The position numbers and the translations under genes are program-made. The notes under the pieces are model-generated. The model had not been told where the DNA came from. It searched no databases and saw only the letters and a program-made list of their open reading frames with translations. A DNA stretch of 64,000 bases from Mimachlamys varia (Eukaryota > Mollusca > Bivalvia > Pectinida > Pectinidae). Positions 14,101 to 26,100 of the stretch are shown one piece after another. Within the stretch, counting starts at the first letter, position 1. Every line of letters begins with the position of its first letter. The DNA is taken from NCBI GenBank assembly GCA_947623455.1, contig OX392532.1:46379058-46443057 (forward strand), read 5' to 3'.

Positions 14101-17100
14101 CAGATGGTGGACTATACAAATCACACTCTAATGGAAGTTATTAGTCCACCTATCATCAGATGGTGGACTATACAAATCACACTCTAATGGAAGTTATTAG
14201 TCCACCTATCATCAGATGGTGACTATACAAATCACACTCTAATGGAGGTTATAAGGCCACCTATCATCAGATGGTGGACTATACAAATCACACTCTAATG
14301 GAGGTTATTAGGCCATCTATCATCAGATGGTGGACTATACAAATCACACTCTAATGGAAGTTATTAGTCCACCTATCATCAGATGGTGGACTATACAAAT
14401 CACACTCTAATGGAAGTTATTAGGCCACCTATCATCAGATGGTGGACTATACAAATCACACTCTAATGGAAGTTATTAGGCCACCTATCATCAGATGGTG
14501 ACTATACAAATCACACTCTAATGGAAGTTATTAGACCACCTATCATCAGATGGTGGACTATACAAATCACACTCTAATGGAGGTTATTAGACCACCTATC
14601 ATCAGATGGTGGGCTATACAAATCACACTCTAATGGAGGTTATTAGGCCACCTATCATCAGATGGTGGACTATACAAATCACACTCTAATGGAAGTTATT
14701 AGGCCACCTATCATCAGATGGTGGACTATACAATTCACACTCTAATGGAAGTTATTAGGCCACCTATCATCAGATGGTGGACTATACAAATCACACTCTA
14801 ATGGAAGTTATTAGGCCACCTATCATCAGATGGTGGACTATACAAATCACACTCTAATGGAAGTTATTAGGCCACCTATCATCAGATGGTGGACTATACA
14901 AATCACACTCTAATGGAGGTTACTAGACCACCTATCATCAGATGGTGGACTATACAAATCACACTCTAATGGAAGTTATTAGACCACCTATCATCAGATG
15001 TGGGCTATACAAATCACACTCTAATGGAGGTTATAAGGCCACCTATCATCAGATGGTGGACTATACAAATCACACTCTAATGGAAGTTATTAGGCCACCT
15101 ATCATCAGATGGTGGACTATACAAATCACACTCTAATGGAAGTTATTAGGCCACCTATCATCAGATGGTGACTATACAAATCACACTCTAATGGAAGTTA
15201 TTAGACCACCTATCATCAGATGGTGGACTATACAAATCACACTCTAATGGAAGTTATTAGACCACCTATCATCAGATGGTGGACTATACAAATCACACTC
15301 TAATGGAAGTTATTAGACCACCTATCATCAGATGGTGGGCTATACAAATCACACTCTAATCACAAATCACACTGCTTCTTTGGTATGTCATTTGTCTTTA
15401 GTTTGTCTGTCAAATTTCATAGAGTATAAGTAGTTTTTTACAAATTCATTGTAAACTATATTTAACCTGCCTGCTGTTGGTTATTGTTACAGACGCTAGA
15501 TGACCACAGTCACATGGTATTTGTACAGAACCACATCCATGAAATTCTGGAACTTCTGGTGGAGCCAGGTAAGAATATGATAATCCATTCTCTATCTCCT
15601 TGTTGAGCCAGGTAAGAATGTGAAAATCCCTTCTCTATCTTCTGGTGGAGCCAGGTAAGAATATGATAATCCCTTCTCTATCTCCTTGTTGAGCCAGGTA
15701 AGAATGTGAAAATCCCTTGTTTATCTCCTTGTTGAGCCAGGTAAGAATGTGAAAATCCCTTCTCTATCTTCTGGTGGAGCCAGGTAAGAATATGATAATC
15801 CCTTCTCTATCTCCTTGTTGAGCCAGGTAAGAATGTGAAAATCCCTTCTTTATCTCCTTGTTGAGCCAGGTAAGAATGTGAAAATCCCTTCTCTATCTTC
15901 TGGTGGAGCCAGGTAAGAATATGATAATCCCTTCTCTATCTCCTTGTTGAGCCAGGTAAGAATGTGATAATCCCTTCTCTATCTCCTTGTTGGACCAGGT
16001 AAGAATGTGATAATCCCTTCTCTATCTCCTGGTGTAGCCAGGTAAGAATATGATAATCCCTTCTTTATCTCCTGGTGGAGCCAGGTAAGACTATGATAAT
16101 CCCTTCTTTATCTCCTTGTTGAGCCAGGTAAGAATGTGATAATCCCTTGTCTATCTCCTGGTGGAGCCAGGTAAGAATATGATAATCCCTTCTCTATCTC
16201 CTGGTGGAGCCAGGTAAGAATATGATAATCCCTTCTCTATCTCCTTGTTGAGCCAGGTAAGAATGTGATAATCCCTTCTCTATCTCCTGGTGGAGCCAGG
16301 TAAGAATATGATAATCCCTTCTCTATCTCCTTGTTGAGCCAGGTAAGAATGTGATAATCCCTTCTCTATCTCCTGGTGGAGCCAGGTAAGAATATGATAA
16401 TCCCTTCTCTATCTCCTTGTTGAGCCAGGTAAGAATATGATAATCCCTTCTTTATCTCCTGGTGGAACCAGGTAAGACTATGATAATCCCTTCCCTATCT
16501 CCTGGTGGAGCCAGGTAAGAATATAATGATCCCTTCCCTATCTCCTGGTGAAACCAGGTAAGAATATGATAATCCCTTCTCTATCTCCTGGTGGAGCCAG
16601 GTAAGAATATGATAATCCCTTCTCTATCTCCTGCTGGAGCCAGGTAAGACAATGATAATCCCTTGTCTATCTCTTGGTGGAGCCAGGTAAGAATATGATA
16701 ATCCCTTCCCTATCTCCTGGTGGAGCCAGGTAAGAATATGATAATCCCTTGTCTATCTCCTGGTGGAGCCAGGTAAGAATATGATAATCCCTTCCCTATC
16801 TCCTGGTGGAGCCAGTTAAGAATATGATAATCCCTTCCCTATCTCCTGGTGGGGCCAGGTAAGAATATGATAATCCCTTCCCTATCTCCTGGTGGAGCCA
16901 GGTAAGAATATGATAATCCCTTCCCTATCTCCTGGTGGAGCCAGGTAAGAATATGATAATCCCTTCTCTATCTCCTGGTGTAGCCCGGTAAGAATATGAT
17001 AATCCCTTCTCTATCTCCTGGTGAAGCCAGGTAAGAATGTGATAATCCCTTGTCTATCTCCTGGTGTAGCCAGGTAAGAATGTGATAATCCCTTCTCTAT

Positions 17101-20100
17101 CTCCTGGTGGAGCCAGGTAAGAATGGAAAATCCCTTCTCTATCTCCTGGTGGAGCCAGGTAAGAATATGATAATCCCTTCTCTATCTCCTGGTGGAGCCA
17201 GGTAAGAATATGATAATCCCTTCTCTATCTCCTGGTGGAGCCAGGTAAGAATGTGAAAATCCCTTCTCTATCTCCTGGTGGAGCCAGGTAAGAATATGAT
17301 AATCCCTTCTCTATCTCCTGGTGGAGCCAGGTAAGAATGTGAAAATCCCTTCTCTATCTCCTGGTGGAGCCAGGTAAGAATGTGAAAATCCCTTCTCTAT
17401 CTCCTGGTGGAGCCAGGTAAGACTATGATAATCCCTTCTCTATCTCCTGGTGAAGCCAGGTAAGACTATGATAATCCCTTCTCTATCTTCTGGTGTAGCC
17501 AGGTAAGACTATGATAATCCCTTCTCTATCTCCTGGTGGAGCCAGGTAAGAATATGATAATCCCTTCCCTATCTCCTTGTTGAGCCAGGTAAGAATATGA
17601 TAATCCCTTCTCTATCTCCTGGTGGAGCCAGGTAAGAATATGATAATCCCTTCTCTATCTCCTGGCTCCGAGATCATGAAACAATCTTAGACTTAAATTT
17701 GTGCTTAGCCAATCAAGTATGACGTTACTTTTTGTGACGTTATTTGTGATTGGCTAAGTCCAAACTTAACACAACTACAGACTTAAGATTGTTTCATGAT
17801 CCGGGGGCCTGGTGTAGCCAGGTAAGAATATGATAATCCCTTCTCTATCTCCTGGTGGAGCCAGGTAAGAATATGATAATCCCTTCTCTATCTCCTGGTA
17901 GAGCCAGGTAAGAATATGATAATCCCTTCTCTGTCTTCTGATGGAGCCAGGAAAGACTATGATAATCCCTTCTCTATCTCCTGGTGGAACCAGATAAGAA
18001 TATGATAATCCCTTCTCTATCTCCTGGCTCCGAGATCATGAAACAATCTTAGACTTAAATTTGTGCTTAGCCAATCACGTATGACGTTACTTTTTGTGAC
18101 GTTATTTGTGATTAGCTAAGTCTAAACTTAAGACAACTATAGACTTAAGATTGTTTCATGATCCGGGGGCCTGGTGTAGCCAGGTAAGAATATGATAATC
18201 CCTTCTCTATCTCCTGGTAGAGCCAGGTAAGAATATGATAATCCCTTCTCTATCTCCTGGTAGAGCCAGGAAAGACTATGATAATCCCTTCTCTATCTCC
18301 TGGTGGAGCCAGTTAAGAATATGATAATCCCTTCTCTATCTCCTGGTGAAGCCAGGTAAGAATATGATAATCCCTTCTCTATCTCCTGGTGTAGCCAGGT
18401 AAGAATGTGATAATCCCTTCTCTATCTCCTGGTGGAGCCAGGAAAGACTATGATAATCCCTTCCCTATCTCCTGGTGGAGCCAGGTAAGAATATGATAAT
18501 CCCTTCTCTATCTCCTGGTGTAGCCAGGTAAGAATATGATAATACCTTCTCAGTTTGTGCCAAACTTTCAAAACCTTTACAGGACATTTGGGCAGGTTAT
18601 CCAAAAAATTTACAGGTCCAAAATAATTTTTACATTTTCATAAAACTGCACATACCGTGGGTCCTGGTGTATATACTGTACGGGTGTCTTTCTCTCCTAC
18701 AGACGTTCTGAGTACCGTAGGTCCTGGTGTATATACTGTACACATGTCTTTCTCTCCTACAGACGTTCTGAGTATCGTGGGTCCTGGTGTATATACTGTA
18801 CACATGTCTTTCTCTCCTACAGACGTTCTGAGTATCGTGGGTCCTGGTGTATATACTGTACACATGTCTTTCTCTCCTACAGATGTTCTGAGTACCTCGG
18901 GTCCTGGTGTATATACTGTACACATGTCTTTCTCTCCTACAGACGTTCTGAGTACCTTAGGACCTGGTGTATATACTGTACGCATGTCTTTCTCTCCTAC
19001 AGACGTTCTGAGTACCTTAGGACCTGGTGTATATACTGTACGCATGTCTTTCTCTCCTACAGACGTTCTGAGTACCGTAGGTCCTGGTGTATATACTGTA
19101 TGCGTGTTTTTCTCTCCTACAGATGTTCTGAGTACCTCGGGTCCTGGTGTATATACTGTACACATGTCTTTCTCTCCTACAGACGTTCTGAGTACCGTGG
19201 GTCCTGGTGTATATACTGTACGCATGTCTTTCTCTCCTACAGATGTTCTGAGTACCGTAGGTCCTGATGTATATACTGTACGCGTGTCTTTCTCTCCTAC
19301 AGACGTTCTGAGTACCGTGGGTCCTGGTGTATATACTGTACGCGTGTCTTTCTCTCCTACAGACGTTCTGAGTACCGTGGGTCCTGGTGTATATACTGTA
19401 CGCGTGTCTTTCTCTCCTACAGACGTTCTGAGTACCGTGGGTCCTGATGTATATACTGTACGCGTGTCTTTCTCTCCTACAGACGTTCTGAGTACCGTAG
19501 GTCCTGGTGTATATACTGTACACATGTTTTTCTCTCCTACAGACGTTCTGAGTACCGTGGGTCCTGGTGTATATACTGTACGCGTGTCTTTCTCTCCTAC
19601 AGACGTTCTGAGTACCGTGGGTCCTGATGTATATACTGTACACATGTCTTTGACTCCTACAGACGTTCTGAGTACCGTAGGTCCTGGTGTATATACTGTA
19701 CACATGTCTTTGACTCCTACAGACGTTCTGAGTACCGTGGGTCCTGGTGTATATACTGTACACATGTTTTTCTCTCCTACAGACGTTCTGAGTACCGTGG
19801 GTCCTGGTGTATATACTGTACGCGTGTCTTTCTCTCCTACAGACGTTCTGAGTACCGTGGGTCCTGGTGTATATACTGTACACATGTCTTTCTCTCCTAC
19901 AGACGTTCTGAGTACCATAGGTCCTGGTGTATATACTGTACACATGTCTTTCTCTCCTACAGACGTTCTGAGTACCGTGGGTCCTGGTGTATATACTGTA
20001 CACATGTCTTTCTCTCCTACAGACGTTCTGAGTACCGTGGGTCCTGGTGTATATACTGTACGCGTGTCTTTCTCTCCTACAGACGTTCTGAGTACCATAG

Positions 20101-23100
20101 GTCCTGGTGTATATACTGTACGCATGTCTTTCTCTCCTACAGACGTTCTGAGTACCATAGGTCCTGGTGTATATACTGTACACGTGTCTTTCTCTCCTAC
20201 AGATGTTCTGAGTACCGTGGGTCCTGGTGTATATACTGTACACATGTCTTTCTCTCCTACAGATGTTCTGAGTACGGTGGGTCCTGATGTATATACTGTA
20301 CACGTGTCTTTCTCTCCTACAGATGTTCTGAGTACGGTGGGTCCTGATGTATATACTGTACACATGTCTTTCTCTCCTACAGATGTTCTGAGTACCGTGG
20401 GTCCTGGTGTATATACTGTACACATGTCTTTCTCTCCTACAGATGTTCTGAGTACCGTGGGTCCTGGTGTATATACTGTACACATGTCTTTGACTCCTAC
20501 AGATGTTCTGAGTACCGTGGGTCCTGGTGTATATACTGTACACATGTTTTTCTCTCCTACAGACGTTCTGAGTACCGTGGGTCCTGGTGTATATACTGTA
20601 CGCGTGTCTTTCTCTCCTACAGACGTTCTGAGTATCGTGGGTCCTGGTGTATATACTGTACGCGTGTCTTTCTCTCCTACAGATGTTCTGAGTACCGTGG
20701 GTCCTGGTGTATATACTGTATGGGGGTGTATATACTGTACGCGTGTCTTTCTCTCCTACAGACGTTCTGAGTACCGTGGGTCCTGGTGTATATACTGTAC
20801 ACATGTCTTTCTCTCCTACAGATGTTCTGAGTACCGTGGGTCCTGATGTATATACTGTACACATGTCTTTCTCTCCTACAGACGTTCTGAGTACCGTAGG
20901 TCCTGGTGTATATACTGTACGCGTGTCTTTCTCTCCTACAGATGTTCTGAGTACCGTGGGTCCTGGTGTATATACTGTACACATGTCTTTGACTCCTACA
21001 GACGTTCTGAGTATCGTGGGTCCTGGTGTATATACTGTACACATGTCTTTCTCTCCTACAGACGTTCTGAGTACCATAGGTCCTGGTGTATATACTGTAC
21101 GCATGTCTTTCTCTCCTACAGATGTTCTGAGTACGGTGGGTCCTGGTGTATATACTGTACGGGTGTCTTTCTCTCCTACAGACGTTCTGAGTACCGTGGG
21201 TCCTGGTGTATATACTGTACACATGTCTTTCTCTCCTACAGACGTTCTGAGTATCGTGGGTCCTGGTGTATATACTGTACGCATGTCTTTCTCTCCTACA
21301 GACGTTCTGAGTACCGTGGGTCCTGATGTATATACTGTACACGTGTCTTTCTCTCCTACAGACGTTCTGAGTACCGTGGGTCCTGGTGTATATACTGTAC
21401 GCATGTCTTTCTCTCCTACAGACGTTCTGAGTACGGTGGGTCCTGATGTATATACTGTACGCATGTCTTTCTCTCCTACAGACGTTCTGAGTACCGTGGG
21501 TCCTGGTGTATATACTGTACGCGTGTCTTTCTCTCCTACAGATGTTCTGAGTACCGTGGGTCCTGGTGTATATACTGTACGCATGTCTTTCTCTCCTACA
21601 GACGTTCTGAGTACCGTGGGTCCTGGTGTATATACTGTACGCGTGTCTTTCTCTCCTACAGACGTTCTGAGTACCGTGGGTCCTGGTGTATATACTGTAC
21701 GCGTGTCTTTCTCTCCTACAGACGTTCTGAGTACCATAGGTCCTGGTGTATATACTGTACGCATGTCTTTCTCTCCTACAGACGTTCTGAGTACCGTGGG
21801 TCCTGGTGTATATACTGTACGCATGTCTTTCTCTCCTACAGACGTTCTGAGTACCGTGGGTCCTGGTGTATATACTGTACACGTGTCTTTCTCTCCTACA
21901 GACGTTCTGAGTACCGTAGGTCCTGGTGTATATACTGTACACATGTCTTTCTCTCCTACAGACGTTCTGAGTACCGTAGGTCCTGGTGTATATACTGTAC
22001 ACATGTCTTTCTCTCCTACAGATGTTCTGAGTACCGTAGGTCCTGGTGTATATACTGTACGCGTGTCTTTCTCTCCTACAGATGTTCTGAGTACCGTAGG
22101 TCCTGGTGTATATACTGTACGCGTGTCTTTCTCTCCTACAGACGTTCTGAGTACCGTGGGTCCTGGTGTATATACTGTACGCGTGTTTTTCTCTCCTACA
22201 GACGTTCTGAGTACCGTAGGTCCTGGTGTATATACTGTACGCATGTCTTTCTCTCCTACAGACGTTCTGAGTACCTTAGGACCTGGTGTATATACTGTAC
22301 GCGTGTTTTTCTCTCCTACAGACGTTCTGAGTACCGTAGGTCCTGGTGTATATACTGTACGCATGTCTTTCTCTCCTACAGATGTTCTGAGTACCGTGGG
22401 TCCTGGTGTATATACTGTACGCGTGTTTTTCTCTCCTACAGACGTTCTGAGTACCGTAGGTCCTGGTGTATATACTGTACACATGTTTTTCTCTCCTACA
22501 GACGTTCTGAGTACCGTGGGTCCTGATGTATATACTGTACGCATGTCTTTCTCTCCTACAGACGTTCTGAGTACCGTGGGTCCTGGTGTATATACTGTAC
22601 ACGTGTCTTTGACTCCTACAGATGTTCTGAGTACCGTGGGTCCTGGTGTATATACTGTACGCGTGTCTTTCTCTCCTACAGACGTTCTGAGTACCGTGGG
22701 TCCTGGTGTATATACTGTACACGTGTCTTTGACTCCTAAAGATGTTCTGAGTACCGTGGGTCCTGGTGTATATACTGTACGCGTGTCTTTCTCTCCTACA
22801 GACGTTCTGAGTACCATAGGTCCTGGTGTATATACTGTACACATGTTTTTCTCTCCTACAGACGTTCTGAGTACCGTAGGTCCTGATGTATATACTGTAC
22901 ACATGTTTTTCTCTCCTACAGATGTTCTGAGTACGGTGGGTCCTGATGTATATACTGTACTCATGTCTTTCTCTCCTACAGACGTTCTGAGTATCGTGGG
23001 TCCTGGTGTATATACTGTACACATGTCTTTCTCTCCTACAGACGTTCTGAGTATCGTGGGTCCTGGTGTATATACTGTACGCATGTCTTTCTCTCCTACA

Positions 23101-26100
23101 GACGTTCTGAGTACCGTGGGTCCTGGTGACCAAGCTGTCAGTCTGGTGGCTCTGGAGGCACTCGGATTCCTCGTTGCTGGATCGGTGGATAAGTGCAAGT
23201 AAGTTGTGATTTCCCGAACATCGTAACTTTTGGAATTTTAGCCCTCCGTCATCAGATTGAAAACACCTTGCATGCTTGACCTGTCTGGTGTGTGAGTGTC
23301 TGTGACCTGTCTGGTGTGTGAGTGTCTGTGACCTGTCTGGTGTGTGAGTGTCTATAACCTGTCTGGTGTGTGAGTGTCTATAACCTGTCTGGTGTGTAAG
23401 TGTCTGTGACCTGTCTGGTGTGTGAGTGTCTGTGACCTGTCTGTTGTGTGAGTGTCTGTAACCTGTCTGGTGTGTGAGTGTCTATAACCTGTCTGGTGTG
23501 TGAGTGTCTGTGACCTGTCTGGTGTGTGAGTGTCTGTGACCTGTCTGGTGTGTGAATGTATGTGACCTGTCTGGTGTGTGAGTGTCTGTGACCTGTCTGG
23601 TGTGTGAGTGTCTATAACCTGTCTGGTGTGTGAGTGTCTATAACCTGTCTGGTGTGTGAGTGTCTATAACCTGTCTGGTGTGTGAGTGTCTGTGACCTGT
23701 CTGGTGTGTGAGTGTCTGTGACCTGTCTGTTGTGTGAGTGTCTGTGACCTGTCTGGTGTGTGTCTGTGACCTGTCTGTTGTGTGAGTGTCTGTGACCTGT
23801 CTGGTGTGTGTCTGTGACCTGTCTGGTGTGTGAGTGTCTGTGACCTGTCTGGTGTGTGTCTGTGACCTGTCTGTTGTGTGAGTGTCTGTGACCTGTCTGG
23901 TGTGTGAGTGTCTATGACCTGTCTGTTGTGTGAGTGTCTGTGACCTGTCTGGTGTGTGAGTGTCTGTGACCTGTCTGGTGTGTGAGTGTCTGTGACCTGT
24001 CTGTTGTGTGAGTGTCTGTGACCTGTCTGGTGTGTTAGCGTCTGTGATAATCTGTGTAAAGTGTATCTAAAAACAAACCTCTACTGGTTAATAAGTGATT
24101 TAGTAGGGGAAGAACATCTGTTACTGTCAATAAAACTTTGGCTGCCCTTTTCTAAGTTTACAGATTTTACTTGATTTATTGCTGGATTCACTCCACGCTA
24201 ATGAACAATAGATAAATGTGGGAAACTTTACCAAGAATATAATTGGACATAAATGGTTGTAACCTTTTCAGAACTCTTTTTTGAAATTATTTTGGAAATG
24301 TAATTAATGTAGTCTTTCGAGACAGACAGTGATCAACAAAACCACCAAGCAGTTTTGCACATTGTACAGTCTCAATGGTCATGTTATCAAACGTAATTTT
24401 AAATTCACAACATTTTGATAGCTTTAGGGTTGAACGATCATCATGCATTGAGTTTTGTTCAGATTAAGACTTAACTTTTCTTTCATCCTCTTAACTGTAA
24501 ACTACTTGAAAATAAAAGCTGGTGTATAAGATATATCTTGAATAAATATTTGCCAAATATTCCTCAAATAGATAATCAAATAAGTTTATTTTCTCCGTCA
24601 GAATTGAACCAAATTATTTTGGTGTATTGCTTTATATCAGTAAGTTCCCAGATAAGTATGACATCGATCAAAATTTGTCAATATTTTTTGGAGTAGCGAG
24701 ACTTTGAAATACAAAATTAATGTAGATAATTTCTTGGTTTCTTGCAAATAACTTTTATTTCTACCATCAGATCCTAGGGTTATTATTTAGTCATTAGCTT
24801 ACAGTTCTAGTTTTTAAAGTCAGATTTGATATATTGGAAAACATGCCTTTGAGTTGAATATCCTAGCCCTTATGTTGTTAGCCCATCATCATCAGATGGG
24901 CATTGTCCCATTTCCAGGTGCTCTGATAAACAATATGGCCGACATCCAGCCATCTTGGAATTGACAGTAATAGTTTGTTACCACCATTTCTTGAGAAGTG
25001 TTGGATGGATCATTTTCAAACTTCATTGAAGGTTCCCCTTGGTCCCGAGTTGTGCTTTGTCCCAATTCCAAATATGGCCGACAGTCAGCCATCTTGGAGA
25101 TTGACAGTATTAGTATGTTAGCGCTATTAGATGGAACATTTCCAAATTTCATTGAAGGTTCCCCTAGGTCCCTAGTTGCACAATGGTTTGTTTTTGGACA
25201 GATCTGTAAAACAATATGGCCAATGGTCAGCCATCTTGTATTTTGAGAGTTATTGATTGTTATCACTGTTTCTTGAGAAGTTATGGATCATTCTCAAAGT
25301 TCTTATACATGTAGGTAGGGGTTGTCTCTGACAGTTTAAAACTAGTATTGCCATTACTAGAGAGGAATTCTCAAATTTCCTATAATAAAGAGCAAATGAG
25401 AGAAAAGAAGGGAAAATATCATCAGTGGTGGTATTGCCATGAAGGATGGCTTCCCCTCACGCCCATTCTCAAACATATCTTCTTGTTTTTTTTTTCATTT
25501 CACAGAAAAAAAATCATCAACTAAAATAATAATAATATAAGATATAGATAATATTGATACAAAATGAATTCATTATACTTAAAATAATCACATATATGGT
25601 GCAACTTTCAGGTCTTTGTTACCGATACAAGATGTAGCCCTCCTTCAAACTGTACAACATCGTACCGGCTACTCAAAGGTAGGTATAACCAGACAGCTAG
25701 TCCCCAGGTAGGTATAACCAGACAGCTAGTCCCCAGGTAGGTATAACCAGACAGCTAGTCCCCAGGTAGGTATAACCAGCCAGCTAGTCCCCAGGTAGGT
25801 ATAACCAGACAGCTAGTCCCCAGGTAGGTATAACCAGACAGCTAGTCCCCAGGTAGGTATAACCAGCCAGCTACTCCCCAGGTAGGTATAACCAGACAGC
25901 TACTCCCCAGGTAGGTATAACCAGACAGCTAGTCCCCAGGTAGGTATAACCAGACAGCTACTCCCCAGGTAGGTAACCAGCCAGCTACTCCCCAGGTAGG
26001 TAACCAGCCAGCTACTCCCCAGGTAGGTATAACCAGTCAGCTAGTCCCAGGAAGGTAACCAGCCAGCTACTCCCCAGGTAGGTAACCAGCCAGCTACTCC

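Larger units (their letters stand above)
15553..18560. repeat. 43-bp minisatellite built from the exon w2 end and donor site
   Basis: About 63 units of ctggtggagccaggtaagaa, tatgataatcccttctctat, ctc. The first unit overlaps the last 16 coding bases of exon w2 and its donor CAG|GTAAGA, and nearly every later unit keeps GCCAGGTAAGA intact. Some early units read ttgttgagccag. The array is interrupted by two copies of a palindromic element at 17666-17808 and 18028-18170. Confidence 0.97.

Noticed and set aside
9612..15365. Possible CRISPR-like regular array
   Set aside because: The 56-bp units are contiguous with no unique spacers, in a eukaryotic intron.
19017..23198. Minus-strand ORF of 1393 codons and overlapping plus/minus ORFs of 285-831 codons
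   Set aside because: They are translations of the 60-bp array in frames that happen to lack stops; unit length is a multiple of three. Only the last codons of the plus-strand ORF ending at 23202 are real exon w3 sequence.
24892..25266. 124-codon minus-strand ORF and 82-codon plus-strand ORF
   Set aside because: Both run across three diverged ~140-bp units of a dispersed element and show the repeat period in the peptide.
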